NCBI RefSeq assembly: GCF_001458595.1
Contig: NZ_LN890328.1
Coordinates: 724,498 to 788,497 of the forward strand
Source: Clostridium neonatale
GTDB lineage: Bacteria; Bacillota; Clostridia; Clostridiales; Clostridiaceae
DNA length: 64,000 bases
Reading direction: 5' to 3'
Shown here: piece by piece, positions 1 to 9,203 of the stretch
Layout: each line of letters starts with the position of its first letter
Position numbering within the stretch: position 1 is the first letter of the stretch
Notes under the pieces: model-generated
Told to the model about the DNA's origin: nothing
What the model saw: the letters and a program-made list of their open reading frames with translations, nothing else
The model's database searches: none
Position numbers and translations under genes: made by a program

Positions 1-503
1 ATGGTGCATGTAAGGTTTTTTCAGTTGATGTAGGATATGGACAGTTCGCATGGAAACTTAGAACTGATGAGAGAGTTGTTTGCATGGAAAGAACTAATAT
101 AAGATATGTTACTCCTGATGATATTGGGGAACTTTTAGATTTTGCATCTATTGATGTATCATTTATATCACTTAAAAAAATAATGCCTGCAACATTGAAT
201 TTATTAAAGGAAAGCGGAGAAGTTGTGGCACTTATAAAACCACAATTTGAAGCAGGGCGTGAAAAGGTCGGGAAAAAAGGTGTTGTACGTGAAAAAGAAA
301 CACATAAAGAAGTTGTATATGGAATAGTTGATTATTTACTAGAACAAGATTTAAATGTTTTAGGTGTAAATTATTCACCAATTAAAGGACCGGAAGGAAA
401 TAGAGAATACCTTGTTTATTTTACAAAAGATAAAGCGAAGATAAGTGAGTTTAAAAGAGAAGATGTAGAAAGTGTGGTAGAAGCATCACATATAGAAATC
501 TAA
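1..503 (+). CDS. tlyA: TlyA-family rRNA 2'-O-methyltransferase (5' end cut by window)
   Basis: The reading frame is open from base 3, before the first ATG at 84, so the gene begins outside the window and only the C-terminal part of the methyltransferase domain is present. The segment FSVDVGYGQFAWKLR (bases 18-62) followed by ERTNIRYV is the typical SAM-fold stretch of TlyA, and ALIKPQFEAGREKVGKKGVV lies near the catalytic end. TlyA proteins methylate 16S and/or 23S rRNA riboses; some are named hemolysin A for historical reasons. The gene sits 16 bp before nadK in the usual clostridial order tlyA-nadK-argR-recN, so co-transcription is likely. The missing N-terminal S4 domain cannot be checked here. 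Confidence 0.9.
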   Translation, partial: GACKVFSVDVGYGQFAWKLRTDERVVCMERTNIRYVTPDDIGELLDFASIDVSFISLKKIMPATLNLLKESGEVVALIKPQFEAGREKVGKKGVVREKETHKEVVYGIVDYLLEQDLNVLGVNYSPIKGPEGNREYLVYFTKDKAKISEFKREDVESVVEASHIEI

Positions 504-519
504 TTTCTGTGGAGGGGCT

Positions 520-1374
520 ATGAAAAATATAGGAATTGCAATAAATCCTTCAAAAGATAAGGATAGTACAATACTCAATATGGTAGTTGATAAGCTTAGA
601 GAGAAGTTTAATTTAGATAACATACATATTTTTAATTGTTTTGATATAGATAAGCAGGAAATAAGCAACATTGATTTACTTGTAGTTCTTGGAGGCGATG
701 GAACACTCCTTGGAATTGCAAGAAATTTAAAAGAAGATTTTAAAGGTGCAATTCTTGGAATAAATATTGGAAATTTGGGGTTTTTATCAAGTGTGGATAT
801 ATCAGATATAGATAAAGCACTTACAAAACTTGAAGAAGGAAGCTATAGGATAGTAGACAGGATGCTTTTAAGTGCACATATAATGTGTGATTCCAAAGTA
901 GAAAAATTTAAAGCTTTAAATGATATAGTTTTAGCAAGAGGAACATTATCAAGAATGGTTAAATTTAAGATATATGTTGATGGTAATTTGTATTCAACAT
1001 TTAAAGGTGATGGACTTATAATTGCAACGCCTACAGGCTCTACAGCATACTCATTTTCTGCAGGAGGTCCTTTTATTTATCCAGATTTAGAACTAATAAC
1101 CATAACTCCTATATGTCCTCATACAAAAAGTATGCAGACAATTGTATTAAAAGGTGATAGTATAATTGAAATATATGCAGAAAATGGAGAAGAAAAAATA
1201 TTTTTAACAGTAGATGGTCAAAAAGCTATTGAGGTGAATCAAAAAAATTCGGTTAAAATAAGTAAATATGAAAAGAAAGTTAAATTACTTTTATTTGACG
1301 ACTATGATTACTTTAAAGTTTTGAGAAGCAAGATTTTAAATAACTCTAAAGAATGTGATGGTGATGAAATTTGA
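520..1374 (+). CDS. nadK: NAD kinase
   Basis: This 284-aa protein phosphorylates NAD to NADP in the cytoplasm. The nucleotide-binding motif GGDGTLL starts at residue 58, the NDIVLARG block follows, and the second hallmark [15 protein letters not shown] is intact. Length matches the family (about 270-300 aa). The start ATG at 520 is preceded by a good ribosome site (GGAGGGG). The stop overlaps the TTG start of argR in the tetranucleotide TTGA, implying translational coupling. I see no missing catalytic residue. Confidence 0.96.
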   Translation: MKNIGIAINPSKDKDSTILNMVVDKLREKFNLDNIHIFNCFDIDKQEISNIDLLVVLGGDGTLLGIARNLKEDFKGAILGINIGNLGFLSSVDISDIDKALTKLEEGSYRIVDRMLLSAHIMCDSKVEKFKALNDIVLARGTLSRMVKFKIYVDGNLYSTFKGDGLIIATPTGSTAYSFSAGGPFIYPDLELITITPICPHTKSMQTIVLKGDSIIEIYAENGEEKIFLTVDGQKAIEVNQKNSVKISKYEKKVKLLLFDDYDYFKVLRSKILNNSKECDGDEI

Positions 1375-1823
1375 AATCAAAAAGACATGCGAAAATATTA
1401 GAAATAATAGGAACTAGAGAAATTGAAACTCAAGAAGAATTAGCAGAGGCACTAAAAGAAGAAGGATTTGATATAACACAAGCAACAGTTTCTAGAGATA
1501 TTAAAAATTTAAAACTTATAAAAATGCAATCAGCTAGTGGAAAATCTAAGTATGTTGTTTCTTCAGGAGAGCAAAAAAATATTATAGATAGATTAAGTAA
1601 TATTTTATCAAACACTGTTCTTTCTGTAGAGAATATAGATAAAATGATTATTGTAAAAACAATAACAGGATCAGGTCCAATAACAGCAGAAGCAATAGAT
1701 CAGCTTGAAAATGCGGATATTGCTGGAACTGTTGCAGGAGATAATACTATTTTTATCATGGTAAGAACTCTTGAAGGTGCTGAGCAATTAGCATCTAGAA
1801 TAAGAAGTAGAATATCATTGTAA
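1371..1823 (+). CDS. argR: Arginine repressor ArgR
   Basis: This 150-aa protein has an N-terminal winged helix ([12 protein letters not shown], then [13 protein letters not shown] as recognition helix, residues about 37-50). The C-terminal oligomerisation and arginine-binding domain ends in [15 protein letters not shown]. ArgR hexamers repress arginine biosynthesis and control catabolism with L-arginine as co-repressor. The start is a TTG overlapping the nadK stop. Its place between nadK and recN is ancestral in Firmicutes and does not imply that it regulates these genes. Confidence 0.95.
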   Translation: MKSKRHAKILEIIGTREIETQEELAEALKEEGFDITQATVSRDIKNLKLIKMQSASGKSKYVVSSGEQKNIIDRLSNILSNTVLSVENIDKMIIVKTITGSGPITAEAIDQLENADIAGTVAGDNTIFIMVRTLEGAEQLASRIRSRISL

Positions 1824-1841
1824 ATCTAAAGGTGGGGTTAA

Positions 1842-3533
1842 ATGCTAATTCAGTTAAACATTAAAAATTTTGCATTGATAGAAGAAATGACAATTGATTT
1901 TAGCGAAGGTTTTAATATTCTTTCAGGTGAAACTGGCGCAGGTAAGTCTATTATGATAGATGCTATAGATTTTGTTCTTGGAGGAAAATTTTCTAAGAGT
2001 CTAATTAGAACTGGCAAAGAAAGAACCTATGTTGAAGCTTTGTTTACGATAGAAAATGATAGTATAAAAAAGATATTAGAAGAACTGGATATAGAATATG
2101 ATGATATTGTTATTGTAAGTCGCGAAAGTCATCAAAATGGTAAAAATCTTATAAAAATAAATGGAAAAAGCTTTATTACATCACAACTTAGAAAGCTTGG
2201 ATGTAAACTATTAGATATACATGGACAACATCAAAATGCAGATTTGCTTCAAAGAGCAACACATATAGTTCAATTAGATGATTTTATTGGTGAATCAATA
2301 TATGATATAATTAAAAAATTTACATTTGAAAAAGAAAAGCTCTTAGAAGTTCAAGATAAAATAAAAAGAATTGAAGGTAATGAAGACAGGGAAAAATTAT
2401 TAGACTATTTAAAATTTCAAATTGAAGATATAGAAAAAGCAAAATTAAAAGAAAATGAAGAGGAAAATTTAAAAGAAGAATATAATATATTAGCAAACGC
2501 AGAAAAGATAAATAATGCTTTGCTTTCGGCTCATAATTTGCTTAATAATAATGAAGAATTTACAGTTATAAATTCTCTTTCAAAAGTTTTACATGAACTT
2601 TCAAGTATAGAAAATCATTTTGAGAAAATTAAAAGTAATAAGGAATCAATTGAAGGTGCGTTTTATACACTAGAAGAATGTTCTCGTGAGATACGTGATA
2701 TGGCTGAAGAGATTGTATTTGATAATGATGAGTTAGAAAAAGTTAATAGCAGAATATATGAAATTAATCAATATAAGAAAAAATATGCGCCGAGTATTCC
2801 AGAGATTCTTGAATATCATGAAAAGATAAAAAGGGAATATGATGAAATAATTAATTCAGAGAAGATAATAAAAGAATTAAAGGAAAAAGAACTTATAATA
2901 ATAAATAAGATGAAGGAGATTTCATTAAAACTTCATGAAATAAGAAGTAAAAAGGCTAAAGAATTGCAAGAAAATATATTAAGTGAATTGAAATTTGTAG
3001 GCTTGGAAAAATCTAGGATGGAAATAAGGGTTGAAATAAAAGATAATTTTAATGAACGCGGTTTTGATGAAGTTACATTTTTTATCTCAACAAACCCTGG
3101 AGAACCGCTTATGCCACTTGAAAAAGTCCTTTCAGGTGGAGAACTTTCAAGGATAATGCTGGCTCTTAAATGTGTTTTTGCGGAAAAGGATAAAATTCCA
3201 ACATTAATTTTCGATGAAATTGATACTGGAATAAGTGGAGCAGTTGCACAAAGAGTTGGTGAAAAAATGTATCAATTATCTAATACACATCAAATAATAT
3301 GTATAACTCATCTTCCACAAATTGCTGTATTATCAGATTATCATTACTTTGTAATGAAAAAAGTAAATAATAATAAAACATTTACTGAAATTAAAGTGCT
3401 ATTAAAGGAAGAAAAAGAAATAGAAATAAGTAAGATGCTTTCAGGAGATGAGGTCACAGAAGCTACATTGAATAATGTAAGAGAAATGATTAAGCTTAGT
3501 GATTTAAAAAAAATTGAAATAAAAAATAAATAA
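1842..3533 (+). CDS. recN: DNA repair protein RecN
   Basis: This 563-aa SMC-like ATPase acts early in double-strand-break repair. Walker A GETGAGKS is at residues 29-36, the ABC signature LSGGELSR near residue 430, and Walker B LIFDEIDTG near 459, with a long charged coiled-coil region between (about 150-380). The HGQHQNADLL block after Walker A is typical of RecN. The start has a GGTGGGG ribosome site. It is the last gene of the tlyA-nadK-argR-recN unit and is followed by a hairpin terminator. Confidence 0.96.
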   Translation: MLIQLNIKNFALIEEMTIDFSEGFNILSGETGAGKSIMIDAIDFVLGGKFSKSLIRTGKERTYVEALFTIENDSIKKILEELDIEYDDIVIVSRESHQNGKNLIKINGKSFITSQLRKLGCKLLDIHGQHQNADLLQRATHIVQLDDFIGESIYDIIKKFTFEKEKLLEVQDKIKRIEGNEDREKLLDYLKFQIEDIEKAKLKENEEENLKEEYNILANAEKINNALLSAHNLLNNNEEFTVINSLSKVLHELSSIENHFEKIKSNKESIEGAFYTLEECSREIRDMAEEIVFDNDELEKVNSRIYEINQYKKKYAPSIPEILEYHEKIKREYDEIINSEKIIKELKEKELIIINKMKEISLKLHEIRSKKAKELQENILSELKFVGLEKSRMEIRVEIKDNFNERGFDEVTFFISTNPGEPLMPLEKVLSGGELSRIMLALKCVFAEKDKIPTLIFDEIDTGISGAVAQRVGEKMYQLSNTHQIICITHLPQIAVLSDYHYFVMKKVNNNKTFTEIKVLLKEEKEIEISKMLSGDEVTEATLNNVREMIKLSDLKKIEIKNK

Positions 3534-3569
3534 ATAAATTAATACATATAGTGATGTATTTTGGTAAAA

Positions 3570-3603
3570 ATAAAACCATATGACGATGTGGTTTTATTTT
3601 TTT
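3570..3603 (+). terminator. Rho-independent terminator after recN
   Basis: The arms ATAAAACCA and TGGTTTTAT pair perfectly around a short loop and run directly into a seven-T tract. It lies 37 bp after the recN stop and separates recN from spoIVB. Confidence 0.85.
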
Positions 3604-3739
3604 GGCTAAAAATTCATAAACATTATTATTAAATTTTAGTATGACGTAAATTTTTTGTATCTAATAACATACTTCTTATAGGATAAGAGACATGTCTAGT
3701 GGGAAAATTAAAATCAAGAAGCAAAGGAGGAGAGAAAAA

Positions 3740-4927
3740 ATGAAGAAAAATTTAAATAGAATAATAGGTTTTATAATAACTCTAATCCTAATTCTAATTT
3801 TAGTCCCCACTGTAACAGTTATAAATCTACCAGACAAAATATATACTAATAATATTTCTGTATCTTCACTTGCACCACTTGGAAATACAATAGCTAAAGA
3901 TGAAAATGGTGATAATAAATATGAAATAAAGTTACTAGGAATGATTCCTTTAAAATCAATTGAGGTTCAAAAGGTAGATAATCTTAAAGTTAGCCTTGGA
4001 GGTATTCCAATTGGTGTAAGAGTCAGTAGCGATGGTGTTATAGTTGTTGGATATAGTGAGATAGAAATAAATAATAATAAAGAAGAAAGTCCAGGAAAAT
4101 TAGGAGGCTTAGAAATTGGGGATATAATTCTAAAGATAAATGACATAGAAGTATATAATGCTACAGATTTATTAAAAATAATTAAAGAATCTGATAATGG
4201 ATTATTAAAGATGGATATTTTAAGACACAATCAAAATTTAACTAAAACAATACAATGTAAAAAAGAAGATGATGAAGATTATAAAATAGGTTTATGGGTG
4301 CGTGATTCAACAGCTGGTGTAGGAACAATGACATTTTATGATCCTTTAAGTAGTAAATTTGGAGCATTAGGCCATCCTATTACAGATTGCGATACTAATG
4401 AACCATTTTTAATAAAGAAAGGTGATATATTAGATTCGTCTATAATAAGCGTAAGAAAAGGAGAAAAAGGTTCTCCAGGAGAGTTACGAGGAGTATTTGT
4501 AAATGAAGATAATCCTTGTGGAAATATAGAAAAAAACACTCAAAGTGGGATATATGGGAAGATAGAAAATAATAATACATTAAATCAAAAGTGTACATTG
4601 ATACCTGTGGGATTTAAAAATGAAATAACTATAGGAAAAGCTAAAATTGTTACAACAATAGATGAAAATGGACCTCAAGAATATGATATTGAGATAGAAA
4701 AATTAATGGACCAAAATGCGCCTGACTCAAAAAGTATGGTAATAAAAATTACAGATGAAAAATTACTAGGAAAAACAGGTGGAATAGTTCAAGGAATGAG
4801 TGGCAGTCCAATAATTCAAAATGGAAAATTGATTGGAGCAGTAACACATGTATTGGTTAATAAACCTGATACTGGATATGGGATATATATAGAATGGATG
4901 TTACAAGATGCAGGTATAATAAAATAA
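3740..4927 (+). CDS. spoIVB: SpoIVB serine peptidase (S55), sigma-K checkpoint signal
   Basis: SpoIVB is made in the forespore and secreted across the inner forespore membrane, where in Bacillus it triggers pro-sigma-K processing. The 395-aa protein has one N-terminal membrane segment (residues about 6-27), a PDZ domain (about 90-165, with GKLGGLEIGDIILKIN), and the S55 peptidase domain. GALGHPITD contains the likely catalytic His and VQGMSGSPI the nucleophilic Ser. The ATG at 3740 is chosen because AAAGGAGG lies 10 bp upstream; an in-frame ATG at 3692 would add 16 charged residues before the signal segment and lacks such a site. It directly precedes spo0A, as in Bacillus. Confidence 0.96.
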   Translation: MKKNLNRIIGFIITLILILILVPTVTVINLPDKIYTNNISVSSLAPLGNTIAKDENGDNKYEIKLLGMIPLKSIEVQKVDNLKVSLGGIPIGVRVSSDGVIVVGYSEIEINNNKEESPGKLGGLEIGDIILKINDIEVYNATDLLKIIKESDNGLLKMDILRHNQNLTKTIQCKKEDDEDYKIGLWVRDSTAGVGTMTFYDPLSSKFGALGHPITDCDTNEPFLIKKGDILDSSIISVRKGEKGSPGELRGVFVNEDNPCGNIEKNTQSGIYGKIENNNTLNQKCTLIPVGFKNEITIGKAKIVTTIDENGPQEYDIEIEKLMDQNAPDSKSMVIKITDEKLLGKTGGIVQGMSGSPIIQNGKLIGAVTHVLVNKPDTGYGIYIEWMLQDAGIIK

Positions 4928-4934
4928 TATAAAT

Positions 4935-4980
4935 AATAAAAACTATATCATATTATGAGAATGATATAGTTTTTATTATT
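4935..4980 (+). terminator. Terminator after spoIVB
   Basis: A long perfect stem (arms AAAAACTATATCAT and ATGATATAGTTTTT) with a 9-nt loop is followed by T-rich sequence. It lies just after the spoIVB stop, so spo0A must have its own promoter. Confidence 0.85.
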
Positions 4981-5105
4981 AAGTTATGTTTTTCTACAGA
5001 AAAATATTATATAATATAAAAATGAGGATATTTATACATAAATAAGAATATATTGATTAATATAATAAAAAAATCTAAATTATATGAGAAAATTTAAAAT
5101 AAGTA

Positions 5106-5134
5106 TTTACTTCTTGCGAAAAAAAGTGTATAAT
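5106..5134 (+). promoter_or_regulatory. Candidate sigma-A promoter of spo0A
   Basis: TTTACT (5106-5111) and a perfect TATAAT (5129-5134) are separated by 17 bp, about 205 bp upstream of the spo0A start. The spacer holds TTGCGAA (5114-5120), which loosely resembles a Spo0A box (TGTCGAA) but is not a good match. The rest of the 414-bp spoIVB-spo0A gap is AT-rich; sigma-H control, usual for spo0A, is plausible but no convincing site was seen. Confidence 0.55.
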
Positions 5135-5341
5135 TTACAAATAGTGGAAGATAGCGAGAATATAATAGAAAAAACATTTCCGATTAAAAAAATTAAATAT
5201 ATTTTTTAAACAATAAAATATATACGGATACATACCCTCATAAAAAGAATTCACTAACAATGTGTAGAAATGATTTATAAAATAAGATTATTTCAATATG
5301 ATTTGAGGGAAATATACATTATTCATAAAGGAGAGCGAAAA

Positions 5342-6169
5342 ATGGAAAATTCAAAAATATCAGTATTAATAGCCGATGACAACAAAGAATTTTGTAGTAT
5401 TTTAAATGACTACTTATTAAATCAAAAGGATATTGTAGTTATTGGAATAGCAAAGGATGGTAGAGAAGCATTAGAATTAATTGAAGAAAAAAAGCCAGAT
5501 TTAGTTATTCTAGATATTATAATGCCTCATTTAGATGGATTAGGTGTTTTAGAAAGAATAAATACTATGAGACTTGAAAAAGTCCCAAGAATAATAATCT
5601 TATCTGCTGTAGGTCAAGATAAAATTACACAACAAGCAATAACTTTAGGCGCAGATTATTATACAGTAAAGCCATTTGACATGGAAGTGTTCACTAAGAG
5701 AATAAGAGAAATGTTTAATAATTCTCCAGAATCAGAAAATAATACAAGAATGAATACACAACAATATACATCATCTTCATCAATTTTATCAAATGAGACA
5801 AAATCAACAACACCAATTGATTTAGAAACAGAAATTACAAACATAATCCATGAAATCGGTGTACCAGCTCATATTAAAGGATACATGTATTTAAGAGAAG
5901 CTATTACAATGGTGGTAAACGATATGGAGCTATTAAGTGCTGTAACAAAAGAACTTTATCCTTCAATAGCTAAAAAGTACAACACAACAGCTTCAAGAGT
6001 TGAAAGAGCAATAAGACATGCTATAGAAGTAGCTTGGGGCAGAGGTCAAGTTGATGCTATAAATAAATTATTTGGTTATACTATTCATACTGAAAAAGGT
6101 AAACCAACAAATAGTGAATTTATAGCAATCATTGCTGATAAATTAAGATTAAAAAATAAAGTATCATAA
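5342..6169 (+). CDS. spo0A: Spo0A, master regulator of sporulation
   Basis: This 275-aa response regulator has an N-terminal receiver with acidic pocket D12/D13 and phosphoacceptor D58 (VILDIIMP), a variable linker (about 125-165), and the C-terminal Spo0A DNA-binding domain with [18 protein letters not shown] as recognition helix. The start at 5342 has AAAGGAGAG at the right distance; the frame is open further up, but those codons lack a ribosome site. In clostridia Spo0A starts sporulation and, in solventogenic species, solvent formation. Clostridia lack the Spo0F/Spo0B relay, so orphan histidine kinases phosphorylate it directly; one lies immediately downstream here. Confidence 0.98.
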   Translation: MENSKISVLIADDNKEFCSILNDYLLNQKDIVVIGIAKDGREALELIEEKKPDLVILDIIMPHLDGLGVLERINTMRLEKVPRIIILSAVGQDKITQQAITLGADYYTVKPFDMEVFTKRIREMFNNSPESENNTRMNTQQYTSSSSILSNETKSTTPIDLETEITNIIHEIGVPAHIKGYMYLREAITMVVNDMELLSAVTKELYPSIAKKYNTTASRVERAIRHAIEVAWGRGQVDAINKLFGYTIHTEKGKPTNSEFIAIIADKLRLKNKVS

Positions 6170-6270
6170 TAATATCAATTTATTGTTTAAGTGATTTTAG
6201 AAATGATAAAAATAAGAAATCAATAAAAGATTTTTTTAAAGAACAAATTTCATACTAGTAAATATAGTTA

Positions 6271-6322
6271 AAAAGCATCTTTAATATATGAATTTATTTA
6301 AATATATTAAGGATGCTTTTTA
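6271..6322 (+). terminator. Terminator after spo0A
   Basis: The arms AAAAGCATCTTTAATATAT and ATATATTAAGGATGCTTTT form a 19-bp stem with one G-U pair, followed by a T-rich tail. It separates spo0A from the downstream kinase gene. Confidence 0.88.
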
Positions 6323-6423
6323 TTGACTATAATTTTAAAAAAATTAGAATTATTTGGATACTATATTTCAAGACAGGTAATTTTAGAAAGATAAAATATG
6401 TATTATAATAAAAATTTATTTAT

Positions 6424-6452
6424 TTTCTTATAATGAAAATTAGTGATATAAT
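6424..6452 (+). promoter_or_regulatory. Candidate extended -10 promoter of the orphan kinase
   Basis: TGATATAAT (6444-6452) is an extended -10 element; TTTCTT (6424-6429) sits 17 bp before its TATAAT core. It lies about 90 bp before the kinase start and after the spo0A terminator, the only other clear feature of this 369-bp gap. Confidence 0.4.
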
Positions 6453-6538
6453 GAAAATACGAAGAAAATAATATAAAAATCAAAAAATAAGTTATAATAT
6501 CAATAAAAAATGGGTTTAGTAGGGAAGATAGTCGATAT

Positions 6539-8200
6539 ATGAAAAAAACAAAAGAATCAATCAAAGAGAAGAAATCTATTAATAAACATTTTATAATAAT
6601 TTTTTTATTACATACTATTATTTTGGGATTATTATATGAAATTAGTGTTGTTGCTGCAAATAATTTAAATTTATCAAATAGTATTATTTTAAGAGATATA
6701 AATGGAATAATCTATGTGGTAGGAGCTATATCTATTTTTTGTTCTGTATTGTACTATTATATACATAAAGATGAATATTTCTATATATTTTCATTAAATT
6801 ACATTTCAATATATGTTGAATTCTTAATGACAAATCATTTAAGTTTTATTGAAAATATAAATTTTTTTGCTGGAGTTAATTTAAATTTTGCTTCAATTGG
6901 ATTTGGATCAATTATAAGAACAATTTTAATGTATCTTATGGTATACGATAAGAATAAGATAAATAGATACTTATATAAACATACATTACTTGGAATATTG
7001 TTCATAATAATTATAACTATAGGTGGTGTAAAGCTAGATTTATTTATTTTTAAGGAACATATTCAGATAGTAAGGGGAGAAAGCATACATATTATAAAAA
7101 ATTTAATAAATCTTTTAACATATTTATTGCTAGTTGAGATGTGCCGCAAATATTTTAGAAAAAAGAATTTCAATTATTTTGTAACGTTTATAAGTATAGA
7201 TATTATGTTTTTAAGTAGAATTCTTTTAAATGCAGATTTATATAAAAATCTTGATAGAATGTATATTTTAAATAGGGTTGTATTATCATTAGGTTTCTTA
7301 GGAATAATATTAACTTTATTTTTTGAAATAATAATTCAATTTAAAGAAAATGAGGAATTAAATTCAGAAGTTGTGATTCAAAAGAATGCAGTAGACAAGC
7401 TCAAAGCAGAAGAAGAAATGAGAACACAGTTTTTTGCCAATATATCACATGAACTAAAAACTCCTTTAAATATAATAATGTGCACAACTAAATTATTAAA
7501 AGCATGCAGTTCCGATAAGGATGAATTTTTGAAATATTATAATAAATATGAAAATACAATAACACAAAATTCTTCGAGAATGCTAAGACTTATTGATAAT
7601 ATAATAGATATAACCAAATTCGATGTGGGATGTTTTAAAATGAATTTTAAAAATTGTGAAATTGTGAGTTTAATTGAAGATATAACTTTATCAATAGCAC
7701 AATATGAAAAGACAAATGGTAGAAATATAATTTTTGATACAAATTGTGAAGTAATTGAAATATGTTGCGATGCAGATAGTATAGAAAGAGTAATTTTAAA
7801 TCTGCTTTCTAATGCTGTAAAATTTACAAAAGAAAATGGAAATATACTTGTAAAACTTGAAAAGCAAACAGATTATATAATTATAACTGTAAAAGATGAT
7901 GGAATAGGAATTCCAAAAGAATTTAGAAAAAGTGTATTTGAAAGATTTGTTCAAGTAGATAAGTCATTTAGGAGAAATGTAGAAGGAAGTGGAATAGGTT
8001 TATCTTTGGTCAAATCTATAGTGGATTTACACGATGGTGAGATTTATCTAAAAGATAGCGATGAAATTGGAGCAGAATTTGTGATAAAATTACCTAATAT
8101 TTTATTAGAAGATGAAGAAAGCCAAAATAGTTCTTATCAAATTGAAGACAGAAGTGCAGAAATTAAAAATAAAATATTAAAGGAGTTTTCTGACATATAA
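6539..8200 (+). CDS. Orphan membrane sensor histidine kinase next to spo0A
   Basis: The N-terminal about 270 residues of this 553-aa protein contain roughly eight hydrophobic segments with no large extracellular loop, resembling integral-membrane sensor domains of the MASE type. A short coiled linker follows, then HisKA with the phospho-accepting His at residue 304 (NISHELKTPLN), and HATPase_c with N box LNLLSNAVKFT, G1 DDGIGIP and G2 GSGIGLSL. No response regulator follows; the nearest one is spo0A, upstream. That fits an orphan kinase, possibly acting on Spo0A, which is inference from position. The start has AGGGAAG about 11 bp upstream, which is rather far. Confidence 0.88.
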   Translation: MKKTKESIKEKKSINKHFIIIFLLHTIILGLLYEISVVAANNLNLSNSIILRDINGIIYVVGAISIFCSVLYYYIHKDEYFYIFSLNYISIYVEFLMTNHLSFIENINFFAGVNLNFASIGFGSIIRTILMYLMVYDKNKINRYLYKHTLLGILFIIIITIGGVKLDLFIFKEHIQIVRGESIHIIKNLINLLTYLLLVEMCRKYFRKKNFNYFVTFISIDIMFLSRILLNADLYKNLDRMYILNRVVLSLGFLGIILTLFFEIIIQFKENEELNSEVVIQKNAVDKLKAEEEMRTQFFANISHELKTPLNIIMCTTKLLKACSSDKDEFLKYYNKYENTITQNSSRMLRLIDNIIDITKFDVGCFKMNFKNCEIVSLIEDITLSIAQYEKTNGRNIIFDTNCEVIEICCDADSIERVILNLLSNAVKFTKENGNILVKLEKQTDYIIITVKDDGIGIPKEFRKSVFERFVQVDKSFRRNVEGSGIGLSLVKSIVDLHDGEIYLKDSDEIGAEFVIKLPNILLEDEESQNSSYQIEDRSAEIKNKILKEFSDI

Positions 8201-8264
8201 ATAAGGATAAAAGAAAATATTATTATGATAAACATATTGTATGTTTTTAATATGTTTATTCTAT

Positions 8265-8303
8265 AAAAGCTTTATTGATTATGGTAACCAATAAAGCTTT
8301 TTA
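8265..8303 (+). terminator. Terminator after the kinase gene
   Basis: The arms AAAAGCTTTATTG and CAATAAAGCTTTT form a 13-bp perfect stem with an 11-nt loop, followed by a T tract. Confidence 0.85.
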
Positions 8304-8484
8304 TATAAATTTTAATATGAAAATAGTCATATGATTAATATACGAGCAATTCATAATTTATATCATATATGTATAGGTGTTTATAATAAAGATATTAATA
8401 TTACATAGTTATATATTAGGATATGAATAAAGTATAAATATTAAACATAGTATAGATTAGAGTAACTTGACGGAGGAATAAGAG

Positions 8485-9117
8485 ATGAATTATGTAGTGG
8501 ATAAAGTAAACACAATTTTTAGAGATAAGAAAGCCTATTTCTTCATTGTATTAATGATGTTTTGCCTAGGAATATCTTTTGGTCTTTATACAGTTAAATA
8601 TATGGGAGAATCTGATAAAAACGATTTGATGAGTTACCTTAATAGTTTTACGACATCTATACAAGGACAACCAATTAACTATACACAATTATTATTCGAG
8701 GTGATAAAAAAAAGTTTAATATTGTTTATACCAATAATTTTTTTAGGAATGACTTTCTTTGGATTCCCATTTATATTAATTTTGGACTTAATTAAGGGAT
8801 TTACATTAGGATATACTTTTTCATTTATTTCATCAGCTTTTAATGGAAAAGGATTGTTATTTGGAATTATATCAATTTTACCTCAAAATATTATATATAT
8901 TCCATGTTTTATAGCTTTAAGTGTTATTTGTTTGAATATGTCAGCTGAAAAATTTAAAGAAAAAGTGTTTAAAAGTTCCAAGGCGAAAGACGTTTTTTTA
9001 CGCGATACATTAAGTCGATTAATTATAATTATGATATTATTTCTTTTGGGAATTCTAATAGAAACTTATGTATCACCAAGTATTATTAAATTTGTGGCTA
9101 ATAAATTTTTGATTTAA
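8485..9117 (+). CDS. spoIIM: Stage II sporulation protein M
   Basis: This 210-aa integral membrane protein has about five hydrophobic segments (residues about 18-36, 75-98, 105-125, 130-150, 178-200). SpoIIM is the scaffold of the SpoIIDMP engulfment complex that remodels septal peptidoglycan. Length and pattern (NTIFRDKKAYFF, then GISFGLYTVKYM) match clostridial SpoIIM. The start has a GGAGGA site 8 bp upstream. As in Bacillus, a Xer-type recombinase gene follows. Confidence 0.92.
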   Translation: MNYVVDKVNTIFRDKKAYFFIVLMMFCLGISFGLYTVKYMGESDKNDLMSYLNSFTTSIQGQPINYTQLLFEVIKKSLILFIPIIFLGMTFFGFPFILILDLIKGFTLGYTFSFISSAFNGKGLLFGIISILPQNIIYIPCFIALSVICLNMSAEKFKEKVFKSSKAKDVFLRDTLSRLIIIMILFLLGILIETYVSPSIIKFVANKFLI

Positions 9118-9203
9118 ATCGTATAAACTTAAGATAGTAAAATAAAAAGGAAAAAAGGCAATTTTGTCGAATACTAATATAATTAATGGTATAGGAGAGA
9201 GTC

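Noticed and set aside
5114..5120. Spo0A box in the spo0A promoter
   Set aside because: TTGCGAA differs from TGTCGAA at two or more key positions; too weak to claim autoregulation.
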